From the NCBI GenBank assembly GCA_047495785.1, contig JBLDXI010000074.1, positions 930,001 through 994,000 of the forward strand: a DNA stretch of 64,000 bases, read 5' to 3'. This document shows positions 43,241 through 53,067 of the stretch, piece after piece; the stretch's first letter is position 1, and the number at the start of each line of letters is the position of its first letter. The stretch comes from Lepidodermella squamata (taxonomy: Eukaryota; Gastrotricha). The notes below the pieces were generated by a model. The model had not been told where the DNA came from. It did not search any database and was given only the letters and a program-made list of their open reading frames with translations. Both the position numbers and the translations under genes were made by a program.

Positions 43241-43388
43241 GAAAATGGCTCAGTTTCGGACTAGCGCGTCGCAACGGTGCTTGGTGTTTGGTACGTCGAT
43301 GTTTTCAATGCGATCGAATCGGAACTGTCGATGGCAGAGTGCTCCAAGTTCAATCAAGTTTCAAGGTGGTGATTTCTGCGAATTGGGT

Positions 43389-43560
43389 CAAAATGCTGTC
43401 CGATTTTCTGGATTTTCTGCTCAGTGTTCCCGGCGCGTTCTATTGATCTAAGGAGACGACTTGCTGACCGTACCTGTTCGATAATGTTCTAAGCGATCCG
43501 GCCCACGAATCGCTGCAAATTCATGCACAGCGGGAACGAAATGCTGCCCGATTTTCCGGA
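43389..43560 (+). repeat. Short direct repeat, two copies
   Basis: AAATGCTG(T/C)CCGATTTTC(T/C)GGA(T/G)TTTTCTG-like sequence occurs near 43391 and again near 43529. It is not obviously coding. The surrounding 43241-43720 shows nothing else I can support. Confidence 0.4.
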
Positions 43561-43749
43561 GTTTTCTGAGAAATTCTGGTTCCTACGGCCAATTTTTGCA
43601 GCCCGCCTGCCAAGCTGTCCCCGTCTAAATTATTCTCAAAATTGATTTTCTCCATTTTCTTTCGTAATAAATTGCGTTGCGAAAACTATACCTCTGTGTT
43701 TTTCCGTTAGAATTAGCTGTTTCAAGACCTCGGAAGTATTGGGCTTGGA

Positions 43750-43920
43750 AATGGGCATCTATATTCAAAATATAGATTATCCAGCTCAAAAATATAGATA
43801 CACCTGAATCTATATTTCAGATATAGATCAGAAATATAGCTCATATTCAAATCTATATTTGAAGTATGAAAAAATATAGATTTGTGTTTCAAGGTTAAAA
43901 ATATAGACATACCCTAGACT
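43750..43920. repeat. Cluster of ATATAGAT/ATCTATAT words
   Basis: About ten copies of ATATAGAT or its complement occur in 170 bases with irregular spacing. The words appear in both orientations, so the stretch can fold into many alternative hairpins. The same word appears in the palindrome at 42.7-42.9 kb. Confidence 0.6.
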
Positions 43921-43947
43921 TTGATAAATGAAAATTACACTTTGATA

Positions 43948-44089
43948 AAACTAGCTTTAAAAAGGGGCACCTCGGCCCCCTGGTGAAAACCTAGCTGGCA
44001 GCTTTTCGAAGACCTTGTGAAAGGCCTCCCAAAAAGCTACCAGCCAGCTTTCCCCAGGGGGCCGAGGTGCCCCTCCAAAAAACTAGCTT
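43948..44089. mobile_element. Compact hairpin element (about 142 bp)
   Basis: Arms of about 60 bases are inverted copies. A perfect 21-bp GC-rich pairing lies at 43964-43984 and 44054-44074 (core GGGGCACCTCGGCCCCCTG). An imperfect inner part (AGCTGGCAGCTTTT against AAAAGCTACCAGCCAGCTTT) and ACTAGCTT-type ends extend it. The loop is short. It lies 380 bases upstream of the LINE array and codes for nothing. Confidence 0.75.
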
Positions 44090-44468
44090 CATCGCAGTAA
44101 ACTACGGGAGAGAAAAACGGGCAGAATAACCAACTAGAAATGATGCTTTATCGTCGAAAAATGCAGCCACCACGTTTTTTAGTAAAATGCGGCAAAGAAA
44201 TAACTTTGATTTGCATATGCGCGACAGTTTTTATTGCGAAAAACCATCATCAGCATTGCAGCTGAATTAGCGCTACGAGATCGCTCCCAGCTCGTGTTGC
44301 TAGTTTTTTTTGTGTCGATTCGCACGCGCGCATGGTTTTTTGCACTCACAAACAAGTGTGCATACGCAAATCATTGACCAGGAAGTAACGTAACCCATCG
44401 TAGCATGGGACCTTAATCAAAAAGTATCTCTTAAACTTTGGTAATTTCGAAAACTCTCCCCGTACTAA

Positions 44469-44500
44469 CGAATTGGAGTTTTCTCCAATTCGTTAGTTTT
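44469..44500 (+). repeat. Terminal hairpin at the 5' end of LINE copy 1
   Basis: CTAACGAATTGGAG, a TTTT loop and CTCCAATTCGTTAG form a perfect 14-bp stem at about 44466-44497. The same hairpin starts copy 2 at about 50648 with 13 paired bases. LINE 5' ends are usually not palindromic, so a role in RNA folding, translation start or end protection is possible. Confidence 0.8.
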
Positions 44501-44774
44501 CCCCGACTTTAAGTGCTGCCAAATTTCGTTTTTAGTGATTATTTCCTTTTTAAAGTCACTTTAAATTCACTTTACATTCAGGAAAAAATTAGTATACTAA
44601 ACTTTTTTTTCCAGTTTTCCCGATCCGAGAATTTGGGCTCAAAGTCCAAATTTTGCCTTGTAATATTTTCCGAATCAAAAACTTTTTCCTTGAAATTTTC
44701 TTTTCTTTTCGACCTTGCGGTTCGGAATTAAATCTAAAATTTTATTGGCCCATCCTTTCTTCTCTTCTTTCTCC

Positions 44775-46853
44775 ATGATCACCGTTTCTAAAACGGCTGA
44801 TCTTCTTATGCGTTTCGACGGTGAAGGCGAAATGCCTGAGCCTACTAACAGTGTGTCGCCCACTGCCCCGTCCGCAACGCCGCAGCTTGCCGAGTTCCTG
44901 ATCCAGGCTGGTCCTCAGCCTAGTACTAGTGTCCCCAAAAAAAGTAAGGGTGCAAGCGCTATGAAGTTAGGCTCGCAGGTTGACTCGACGTCCCTGTTAA
45001 CAAAGAGCGGGAATGGTTCAAGTTTAGGGGTTTCAAGCGCTTCTCAGTTAGACTCGAGAGTTGACTCGATGTCCTCTGCGACTGGGCGCGGTTCAAGCTT
45101 TAAGGGGCCCTCTTCCACCACAGGTGAAGTTGTTAAACGTAAGTCTGACAGCTCACCTGAAAGTAAGATACGCAAGGTAGCCTCAACAGTGAGGTTATCT
45201 GATTCTTCCAACGAGGAGTCCGCTGCTGTCGACGAGAACCAGGAGATGGAAGCCGAAGACCAAGAAGAAGGCGAGTACGTCGACCCAATCGGTGACCTAA
45301 GCGACAGCGACCCCGATACCGACGGCGACGATGACGAGGATGACGATGAAGACGAAGATGGCGAAATGGAGTGGACAACTATCAACGAAAACTCGAAGTC
45401 CAAGTTCCGTATCGTGATAGTCGACGGAATATCGCCGATTTTCTCGACCATCTACATGTGCCTAAGAGAACTGAACCGCGTGGCCCCAGACGTGAAACAT
45501 GTTCGTGTCTGGGTGTATCCCCGTGGCGCTTTTGGCATGCTCTGCAAGGATTTAGCCAGCGTCAACGCCGTCTTGAGCAAGGCCAACTGGCCTGAGAACG
45601 CCTTTGGCGGGAGAGCCCGACCACACAGGCCATCCAAGGTAGAGATTGATGAGGCACCAGGTGCCAAAGCGGTGTTGGAAGCGCAAGTCCCAACCGGCGA
45701 GCAAGCGGCGCGCATGGAAGCTCGAGCCAAGCATTTGGACGAAGACCGGCGTAAAGCCGTGTGTGTCAACTTCTTCGACGGGGCCTCTGTTGACGACATC
45801 CTCGACGGTTGGGAAGACGTCGTAGATCAGGTCTGGCCTATTAAAGGCACTACGACGTGCTTCGGGGTCCTCTGCAAATCGGTGCGTCTCTGTGAGGAAC
45901 TCGTGGCCAGAGGGCGCGACTTTCTTGGCCTCCGCATAGCCGCTAGGGTGTGGCGATCCGACCCAGAGGTAGAGATATGCGGCAGGTGTCTCAACATCGG
46001 CCATCTCACTGGGAACTGTCGAGCAGCTCTCCGGTGTGCTACCTGTGGGCAAGAAGGCCACGACAGCAGTAGTTGCAGGCAACAGGCGAAGAGGTGTGCA
46101 AGGTGTGATGGAAGTCATTCCGGCTTCTACAGAGGTTGCCGTATCGTTAAGAACGAGGCTGAGCGTCGCCGCAAAGCCGATGAAGCCGAAGCCAGAGCCA
46201 TCCGGAACCGAAGTGCCGGTGACGCCACCCTCCGAAATGGCATGTCATTCGCAGGAGCGACCGGAGGAAGACCAGTACCGCCACCAGTACCGCCACCAGC
46301 ACCACCAGGTTTCGAAGGATCTCAGCCCAACCCAGGGCTAGCAACTCGCAACATTCAGCCGAACGACTCGCTATCAACAGCTGAGCGATCTGAACTAACA
46401 GCCTTGCGCTTCAGCGTAGCCGCACAGGCGGCTGAAATTGACCGATTGAACAACTCCGTCGAGCGCCTCACTGCCGCACTAGAGAGGCTGATGAATCAAG
46501 GTCTGCCAGCGCCACCAGTAGCCGCAGCACAGCCTTTTCAGACACAAGAGATGGAGGATAGGCTGTTCAATAGGATTATGGACGCCTTCAACCGGGCCAA
46601 GATCGCAGGTGATATGCGGGCCCAAGCGTTCCCACAGCATATCATTGCTCGCCCAGCCATGATGGCTTCGCCGAACATGGCCGTCCAATCTCCTTCGCAC
46701 TACAGCGTCGAAAATCAAACTTCACCACCCTTTCAATGGGACGCTGGTCAGCTTGGTCAACCCATGGTGATCCAGTCGCAGTTCAGCCAACAGCCTACTT
46801 TCGTTCAGCGACCATTCTCTGGAGTGCCCCTTCAATACTCCAATAATGCCTAG
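44775..46853 (+). CDS. LINE copy 1 ORF1 (gag-like, three CCHC knuckles)
   Basis: The ATG at 44775 opens a 692-aa frame. The N-terminal third is Ser/Thr-rich and poorly ordered, followed by an acidic tract near residues 185-215 (DGDDDEDDDEDEDGEMEW). A middle domain (IVDGISPIFSTIYMCLRELN onward) is probably the RNA-binding fold typical of jockey-type ORF1. Three zinc knuckles then follow: CGRCLNIGHLTGNC, CATCGQEGHDSSSC and CARCDGSHSGFYRGC. A proline-rich linker and a coiled-coil-like segment (AAEIDRLNNSVERLTAALER) precede the C-terminus. The protein would bind the element RNA. Its stop overlaps the ORF2 start within ATGCCTAG. Confidence 0.88.
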   Translation: MITVSKTADLLMRFDGEGEMPEPTNSVSPTAPSATPQLAEFLIQAGPQPSTSVPKKSKGASAMKLGSQVDSTSLLTKSGNGSSLGVSSASQLDSRVDSMSSATGRGSSFKGPSSTTGEVVKRKSDSSPESKIRKVASTVRLSDSSNEESAAVDENQEMEAEDQEEGEYVDPIGDLSDSDPDTDGDDDEDDDEDEDGEMEWTTINENSKSKFRIVIVDGISPIFSTIYMCLRELNRVAPDVKHVRVWVYPRGAFGMLCKDLASVNAVLSKANWPENAFGGRARPHRPSKVEIDEAPGAKAVLEAQVPTGEQAARMEARAKHLDEDRRKAVCVNFFDGASVDDILDGWEDVVDQVWPIKGTTTCFGVLCKSVRLCEELVARGRDFLGLRIAARVWRSDPEVEICGRCLNIGHLTGNCRAALRCATCGQEGHDSSSCRQQAKRCARCDGSHSGFYRGCRIVKNEAERRRKADEAEARAIRNRSAGDATLRNGMSFAGATGGRPVPPPVPPPAPPGFEGSQPNPGLATRNIQPNDSLSTAERSELTALRFSVAAQAAEIDRLNNSVERLTAALERLMNQGLPAPPVAAAQPFQTQEMEDRLFNRIMDAFNRAKIAGDMRAQAFPQHIIARPAMMASPNMAVQSPSHYSVENQTSPPFQWDAGQLGQPMVIQSQFSQQPTFVQRPFSGVPLQYSNNA

Positions 46854-49824
46854 TCTTAGTACACTTAGAAAAAGTAGAATCATCGTAATCCAGTGGAATT
46901 GCCAGGGCATCAAGGCGAAAAGAGCTGAACTTCTCCACATTATAGAGCAATATGGGCCTAATGTCATCCTGTTAAACGAGACATGGCTAAAGTTCGGCGA
47001 GAAATTCGACCTCCCTGGCTACACTGCTTTCCGCGTAGATAGATTAGGTGCGTCCGGGCTAAACTGTGGCGGCGTCGCAATCTTCATTAGTCAATCAAAG
47101 CCAATACTAGATTGTGCCGAAGTAAAGTTTGCGCCAGCCTCTAGAGGCGAGTGGCTTGCAGTTGAGCTGCTAGTAGGCGAAGTCAACGTCTCAACGAGAA
47201 TTACGATTGCCACAGGGTACAATCCTTCAAATAGCCCATTAGACACATCTTTCATTAGAGAGGTCTTGAGTGATCCGTCTACAAACTCGATCTTCGCTGG
47301 CGACTTGAACGCCTGGGCGGAGGAGCTAGGTTGCGCGGAATGGAACGTTCAGCGAACGGGAAGTGGCGGGCTCTTTTCGGAGTTCCTAAAAACCTCCCCT
47401 GTGGTATTGCATAGCTCACCAACTGCTCCCACGCGGTTCAGGGAAGGTCACGTGTCGCGAGTCTTAGATGTGTGGCTAAGTTCACTGGCTGGTGATAAGT
47501 GTTTCAACCGTGCGCCTGCTGTTCTAGATTGCTATCGAAGCGATCATGCCGTCACTATCGCGGGCCTCACACTCGTGCTCCCGGAGCGGAACTCCTGTTC
47601 ACCGTTGGCCAATGCCTCGGTGCCGGCAGCCGCTCGGGACGTTCGTTTCGATTTTTTGAACGCCGACTGGCCTGAATACCAGAGAGTATGCGCGGAGAAG
47701 ATAGCGCCAGTCGTTCGCCCAAAAGGCGGGGACTCGGTCAGGGCGCTGGACGTCTTCGCCGCAAGTATCTCCGAGGTAATAATGAGTAGCGCGAAAACCA
47801 CGCTAACTCGTGTGCCGGTGGCTAAATTGCCTAAGGTACGTCTAAGCCACGCTGTAAAGCGGGCTATCGAGGCAAGGAATCGGTGTGACAGGAAAAATCG
47901 GAACGAACGCTCTGCTGCGTCTAAAGCGGCTTTAAATGCTGCGACACGGCAGGTGGCGCGAGAGGTCGCGTTAGAGGCGGATAAAAAATGTCGGCGACGG
48001 TTGAACCACATAGCACAGCTTTTTCAGGCGCAGCAAGCTGCCCTGGCGTGGCAACACGCACAGCGTATTTTGGGGGAATCGAAAGGCTCGCAACGCGTGA
48101 TCCCCACCCTTGAATTAGCGAACGGGAAGAAGGTGACTGCAGACCCAGAGAAGGCGAGGGTTTTTGCTGAAAATTGGGCGCCGACGTTCCAGGCCGCGCC
48201 TCGTAGCTCACCGCACCAGGCGGACCAAGAATTTTGGGACTCGATCGACCAAGCATGCGAGGTAGACGAAGAGCTCAACGCCTCTCTAACAATACCAGAT
48301 AAGTTAGAGGTCATGATTTCTAGGAACGCCTTCAACTCCCAGCTTGCCCGGTTGAAGCTTAAAGCTCCTGGGGAAGATGGGATCCTCAACCCGTTGATTA
48401 AGAACGCCCCACCACCTCTCCTAGAGGCTATCCTTCTCCTGTTTAATTTATCTTTGAACGCCGGCTATCTGCCAGCTGCTTGGAAAATTGGAATTGTGGT
48501 ACCGGTGCCCAAGGCGGGGAAATCCCCACGGTCCCTGGATGGGTATAGGCCAGTTTCCTTAACCAGCTGCATGGCAAAGCTTCTGGAGGCCGTCGTGGCT
48601 GGGTTCATTCTCGAGTTCTGCTTGCGGAACAAGATTTTGACGCCGAGCCAAGTCGGGTTCCAGAAGTGGCTGTCAGTTTTGGATGCCATCCTCAGGCTTA
48701 TGCACGACATCACAGACGGTTTCGTGCATAAGGATGAGTTGGGCAGACCCGATAAATTAACTACAGTTGTGGCGTTCCTAGACTATAAGGCAGCTTTTGA
48801 TTCCATATGGCACAACGGTTTACGCATGGTCTTAAAAGGCCTTGGCCTACCCGTGGCCGTTGTGCGATGGATCTCAGATTTTTTACGCGACAGGCGTATG
48901 CGAGTCAGAGTAGGTGATAGCTGTAGTGAGGATGTCGAAGTAGCTTGCGGAGTCCCTCAGGGATCACCATTATCCCCGATACTCTTCATCATCTACACAT
49001 CTTCGTCCCTCCCAGCGGAGGTAGACAAGGACGACGCCCTCAAGAGAACTGCCGCGGCGGCATACGCCGACGACCAGGCTGTGTGGGCTACTGGGCGACC
49101 GGCCCCACTCGCAACTGCTCGTGTCCAAGCGGCACTTCGGGTCACAGAACGCTGGTCTCAGCGCTGGAGACTTGACCTGAACCCGAGGAAGTGCGAGTGG
49201 GTCGCATTCGGCGCCAACGTCAACCACACAGCTGGTCAACTCCAGTTGGGAGGCATCTGCCTGCCTAGAGTGCAACAGTTCAAGTACCTAGGTGTTTGGC
49301 TGTCCAAGCACTTGTGCTGGACGCCGCACTTAGAGCACGTCAGCGCACGAGCCCTTCCTCGTATTTTCGCCCTTTTTCGTGGCAGGGTAAAGACTCACCC
49401 CACCTTGGGTCTCCTGTTCTACAAGAGCGTCATCCGGCCGCTGTTGGAATTCGGTGCCCCGGCGTTCGCCAACTCGAAGCCACAGTTCATCGAAAAACTG
49501 GCGGTCTTAGAACGGCGGGCCCTTAAGATCATCTTGGGTCTCCCACGCCGGTGCCCGAATGAGATCTATCAGCGGCGGTTGAAGGCCACTTTTCCGGAGT
49601 TCCAGCTGATCGAAGAACGTTTGTCCACCCTATCGTTCAACTGCTTCAACAGGGCGCTTGAAGCAGGTAGCGTGCTAGGCGAAATAGTTCGTCAGAGTCG
49701 CGATAGGCCCGTGCCGGAGAGTATATCCCCAGTGCGTTTCTTTCTTGACCATCTATTGGGAGCTGGGCCTCTACCTTCGGTTAGATCGTCCTTTGATCGA
49801 CTTCCAGCGATCCTAGCAGTTTAG
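46846..49824 (+). CDS. LINE copy 1 ORF2 (APE endonuclease and reverse transcriptase)
   Basis: The 992-aa frame starts inside the last codons of ORF1, so translation by reinitiation or stop-start coupling is likely. The endonuclease spans about residues 10-235 (IQWNCQGIKAKRAEL, LLNETWL, GDLNAWAEELG, YRSDHAV). The reverse transcriptase spans about 490-770 (LKLKAPGEDGILNPL, VPVPKAGK, DGYRPVSL, FLDYKAAFDSIWH, GVPQGSPLSPILF, and the catalytic AYADDQAVW). The C-terminal part has RRALKIILGLPRRCP but no RNase H domain. All catalytic signatures look intact, so the enzyme could be active. Confidence 0.92.
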   Translation: MPSLSTLRKSRIIVIQWNCQGIKAKRAELLHIIEQYGPNVILLNETWLKFGEKFDLPGYTAFRVDRLGASGLNCGGVAIFISQSKPILDCAEVKFAPASRGEWLAVELLVGEVNVSTRITIATGYNPSNSPLDTSFIREVLSDPSTNSIFAGDLNAWAEELGCAEWNVQRTGSGGLFSEFLKTSPVVLHSSPTAPTRFREGHVSRVLDVWLSSLAGDKCFNRAPAVLDCYRSDHAVTIAGLTLVLPERNSCSPLANASVPAAARDVRFDFLNADWPEYQRVCAEKIAPVVRPKGGDSVRALDVFAASISEVIMSSAKTTLTRVPVAKLPKVRLSHAVKRAIEARNRCDRKNRNERSAASKAALNAATRQVAREVALEADKKCRRRLNHIAQLFQAQQAALAWQHAQRILGESKGSQRVIPTLELANGKKVTADPEKARVFAENWAPTFQAAPRSSPHQADQEFWDSIDQACEVDEELNASLTIPDKLEVMISRNAFNSQLARLKLKAPGEDGILNPLIKNAPPPLLEAILLLFNLSLNAGYLPAAWKIGIVVPVPKAGKSPRSLDGYRPVSLTSCMAKLLEAVVAGFILEFCLRNKILTPSQVGFQKWLSVLDAILRLMHDITDGFVHKDELGRPDKLTTVVAFLDYKAAFDSIWHNGLRMVLKGLGLPVAVVRWISDFLRDRRMRVRVGDSCSEDVEVACGVPQGSPLSPILFIIYTSSSLPAEVDKDDALKRTAAAAYADDQAVWATGRPAPLATARVQAALRVTERWSQRWRLDLNPRKCEWVAFGANVNHTAGQLQLGGICLPRVQQFKYLGVWLSKHLCWTPHLEHVSARALPRIFALFRGRVKTHPTLGLLFYKSVIRPLLEFGAPAFANSKPQFIEKLAVLERRALKIILGLPRRCPNEIYQRRLKATFPEFQLIEERLSTLSFNCFNRALEAGSVLGEIVRQSRDRPVPESISPVRFFLDHLLGAGPLPSVRSSFDRLPAILAV

Positions 49825-50646
49825 GCTGTTGTCGGGTGTTAGAGGCGGCAAGCCAGCGGCGGGTGGCGGTCCACACGACCCGAGCGCAGCTTGTCGCGGG
49901 GAGGGCAGGTTCGTTGCGGGTGGCGATGAGAGCATCACTCCCTGCGCGGCCGGACCTTTCCGGTTCCTGACTAGTGGCGGATAGATGCTATCTGTGCGCT
50001 GTAGGTTCCCTCTCAGTTCCTCTCTTCTATCTTATTTCTTTCTCTAGTCCCCTAGGTCTTTTCAAATTATCTTTTCAAAATCTCTATGTATGTGAAAGGC
50101 AATCGGTTCGGGTCCGGTTAAATCGTATTTTGTTATGTGCCGCAAGAGGCCCCGGTTCGAGTCCGGCTATGTTTTCTGTTTTCTTGTCCTAGATCTTAGA
50201 CTTTTTAAAATTGAATTGTAATGCCGAGGCATGGTCCTTAAGGCATGTTCTTAGTTTGCGGATCGTCGATCCTGGTAGCAGTTGGGCCTCGGGTGGCGGC
50301 ACGCACCAAACGGCGGCCCGAGGCGATGAGTGGTTGGTTCCTTTTGGTGGCTGATGGACTATCTGTAGATTTTCGTCGATGCAGGCAGCGGTTGGGCCTC
50401 GGGTGGCGGCACGCGCAAAGCGGCGGCCCGAGGCGTTGGCTTGGAAGTATTCCCGTATTAACATTATAATGAACACTGTATATTTATAGTTATTTGTCAT
50501 TCTGTCGACCTCGCTTAATACGCGGAGCCGTAGCTGTGTATATTCAATTTGCTAACACTGAGGGGCCACTAACAGCCCGGTAATCTCCTATTTAGCCTGC
50601 GGGCTGAGGAATTGTTTTTCTAATTTACCTAATAAACCAACACTTC
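49825..50646 (+). promoter_or_regulatory. LINE copy 1 3'UTR with T-arm-like hairpins and a duplicated GC-rich hairpin
   Basis: Two tRNA-T-arm-like motifs lie about 50 bases apart: CGGTTCGGGTCCGG near 50104 and CCGGTTCGAGTCCGG at about 50152-50166, the second matching the tRNA B-box consensus. Downstream, GCCTCGGG...CCCGAGGC hairpins occur twice, at 50286-50324 and 50396-50434, about 110 bases apart and nearly identical. These structures are shared by copy 2 and are good candidates for the RNA features that the reverse transcriptase recognises. Confidence 0.7.
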
Positions 50647-50956
50647 ATAACGAATTGGAGTTTTCTCCAATTCGTTAGTTTTCCCCGACTTTAAGTGCTG
50701 CCAAATTTCGTTTTTAGTGATTATTTCCTTTTTAAAGTCACTTTAAATTCACTTTACATTCAGGAAAAAATTAGTATACTAAACTTTTTTTTCCAGTTTT
50801 CCCGATCCGAGAATTTGGGCTCAAAGTCCAAATTTTGCCTTGTAATATTTTCCGAATCAAAAACTTTTTCCTTGAAATTTTCTTTTCTTTTCGACCTTGC
50901 GGTTCGGAATTAAATCTAAAATTTTATTGGCCCATCCTTTCTTCTCTTCTTTCTCC

Positions 50957-53067
50957 ATGATCACCGTTTCTAATACGGGTGATCTTCTTATGCGTTTCGA
51001 CGGTGAAGGCGAAATGCCTGATCCACACAGTGTGTCGCCTACTGCCCCGTCCGCAACGCCGCAGCTTGCTGAGTTCCTGATCCAGGCTGGTCCTCAGCCT
51101 AGTACTAGTGTCCCCAAAAAAATAAGGGTGCAAGCGCTATGAAGTTAGGCTCGCAGGTTGACTCGACGTCCCTGTTAACAAAGAGCGGGATCGGTTCAAG
51201 TTTAGGGGTTTCAAGCGCTTCTCAGTTAGACCCGAGAGTTGACTCGACGTCCTCTGCGGCTGGGCTCGGTTCAAGCTTTAAGGGGCCCTCTCCCACCTCA
51301 GGTGAAACTGTTAAACGGAAGTCTGACAGCTCACCTGACAGTAAGGTACGCAAGATAGCTTCAACAGTGAGGCTATCTGCATCTTCCAACGAGGAGTCCG
51401 ATGCTGTCGTCGAGAACCAGGAGATGGATGCCGAGGATCAGGAAGAAGGTCAGCTCGTCGACCCAATCGGTGATCTGAGTAGCAGCGACCCCGATACCGA
51501 CGGCGACGATGACGAGGATGACGAGGATGACGAAGGTGAAATGGAGTGGCAAACTGTCAATGACTCGTCCAAGTCCAGGTTCCGTATCGTGATAGTCGAC
51601 GGAATATCGCCGATTTTCTCAACCATCTACATGTGCCTGAGAGAGCTGAATCGCGTGGCCCCAGACGTGAAACATATTCGCGTCTGGGTGTATCCCCGTG
51701 GTGCGTTTGGCATGCTCTGCAAGGACTTGGCCAGCGTCACCGCGGTCCTGAGCAAGGCCAACTGGCCTGAGGACGCCTTTGGTGGGAGAGCCCGACCCCA
51801 TAGGCCATCCAAGGTAGAAGTGGATGAGGCACCAGGTGCCAAGGCGGTGTTAGAAGCGCAAGTTCCAAGCGGCGAGCAAGCGGCACGCATGGAAGCTCGA
51901 GCCAAGCATTTGGACGAAGACCGGCGTAAAGCCGTGTGCGTCAACTTCTTCGACGGGGCCTCTGTTGACGACATCCTCGACGGTTGGGAAGACGTCGTAG
52001 ATCAGGTCTGGCCTATCAAAGGCACTACGACGAGCTTCGGGGTTCTCTGCAAATCGGTGCGTCTCTGCGAGGAACTCGTGGCCAGAGGGCGCGATTTCCT
52101 TGGCCTCCGCATAGCCGCCAGGGTGTGGCGTTCCGACCCAGAGGTAGAGATATGTGGCAGGTGTCTCAACATCGGCCATCTCACTGGGAACTGTCGAGCG
52201 GCTCTCCGGTGTTCTACCTGTGGGCAAGTAGGCCATGAAGGCAGTAGTTGCAAACAGCAGGCGAAGAGGTGCGCCAGATGCGATGGCAATCACTCCGGCT
52301 TCTACCGAGGTTGCCTTATCGTGAAGAACGAGGCCGAGCGTCGCCGCAAAGCCGATGAAGCCGAAGCCCGAGCCATTCGTAACCGAAGTACCGGAGATGC
52401 CAACCTCCGTAATGGCATGTCGTTTGCAGGAGCAGCCGGAGGTGGATACGCACAACCACCACCAGTACCACCACCTGTACCACCACCTGTACCGCAACCA
52501 GGACCACCAGGATTCAATGGAACCCGGCCCTACCAGAGACCGGCGTCTCACAACAACCACCAGGACGAGTCAACGCTAGCACCGGACGAACGAAGCGAGC
52601 TAACCACTCTACGGTTTAGCGTAGCCGCACAGGCGGCTGAAATTGATCGGCTAAACAGTTCTGTTGAGCGGTTGACGGCTGCCCTTGAGAAGTTACTCAA
52701 CCAAGGTCCTTCGATGCCAGCAATAGTACCACAACCGGTCGCACAACCGATTCCGCTCCAGGAAATGGAAGATCGTCTATTTGCAAGGATAATGGATGCG
52801 TTCAGCCGATGCAAGAACGCAGGCGATATGCGGGCCCAATCATTCCCGCAGCAAGTCATTGCTCGCCCAACCATGTTGCCTTCGTCGAACATGGTTGTTC
52901 ATTCTCCTTCGCACTACAGCGTCGAGGGCCAGAATGCAGTACCTTTTCAATGGGACGCTGGCCAGCTTGGTCAAGCCATGGTGATCCAGCCACAGTTCAG
53001 CCAACAGCCTACTTTCGTTCAGCGACCATTCTCTGGAGTGCCCCTTCAATACTCCAATAATGCCTAG
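50957..53067 (+). pseudogene. LINE copy 2 ORF1, frameshifted near codon 55
   Basis: The ATG at 50957 corresponds to the copy 1 start, but a single missing G after the A-run near 51118-51124 shifts the frame, so this frame stops at 51142. The correct frame is open from the internal ATG at 51139 to 53067 (642 codons) and retains the acidic tract, the middle domain and all three CCHC knuckles (CGRCLNIGHLTGNC, CSTCGQVGHEGSSC, CARCDGNHSGFYRGC). Initiation at 51139 would give a shorter but otherwise complete protein. Confidence 0.82.

Larger units (their letters stand above)
44467..50646 (+). mobile_element. Jockey-like non-LTR retrotransposon, copy 1 (full length, both ORFs open)
   Basis: The element has a 5' hairpin, a 5'UTR of about 305 bases, ORF1, ORF2 and a 3'UTR of about 820 bases. 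It ends in ACACTTCA and TAA, with no poly(A) tail, and joins copy 2 with no spacer. The right boundary was fixed by comparing the end of copy 2 with this junction, and the left boundary by comparing the start of copy 2. The APE-type endonuclease, LINE reverse transcriptase and triple CCHC ORF1 place it near the jockey group. Open ORFs suggest recent activity. Confidence 0.88.

Noticed and set aside
45044-46118. Long minus-strand frames across LINE ORF1 (also 51850-52560)
   Set aside because: They are mirror frames of the plus-strand ORF1, favoured by its codon usage; no independent motifs.
50092-50172. tRNA gene in the LINE 3'UTR
   Set aside because: There is a good T-arm/B-box, but no acceptor stem, D-arm or anticodon arm could be folded around it; treated as T-arm-like structure.
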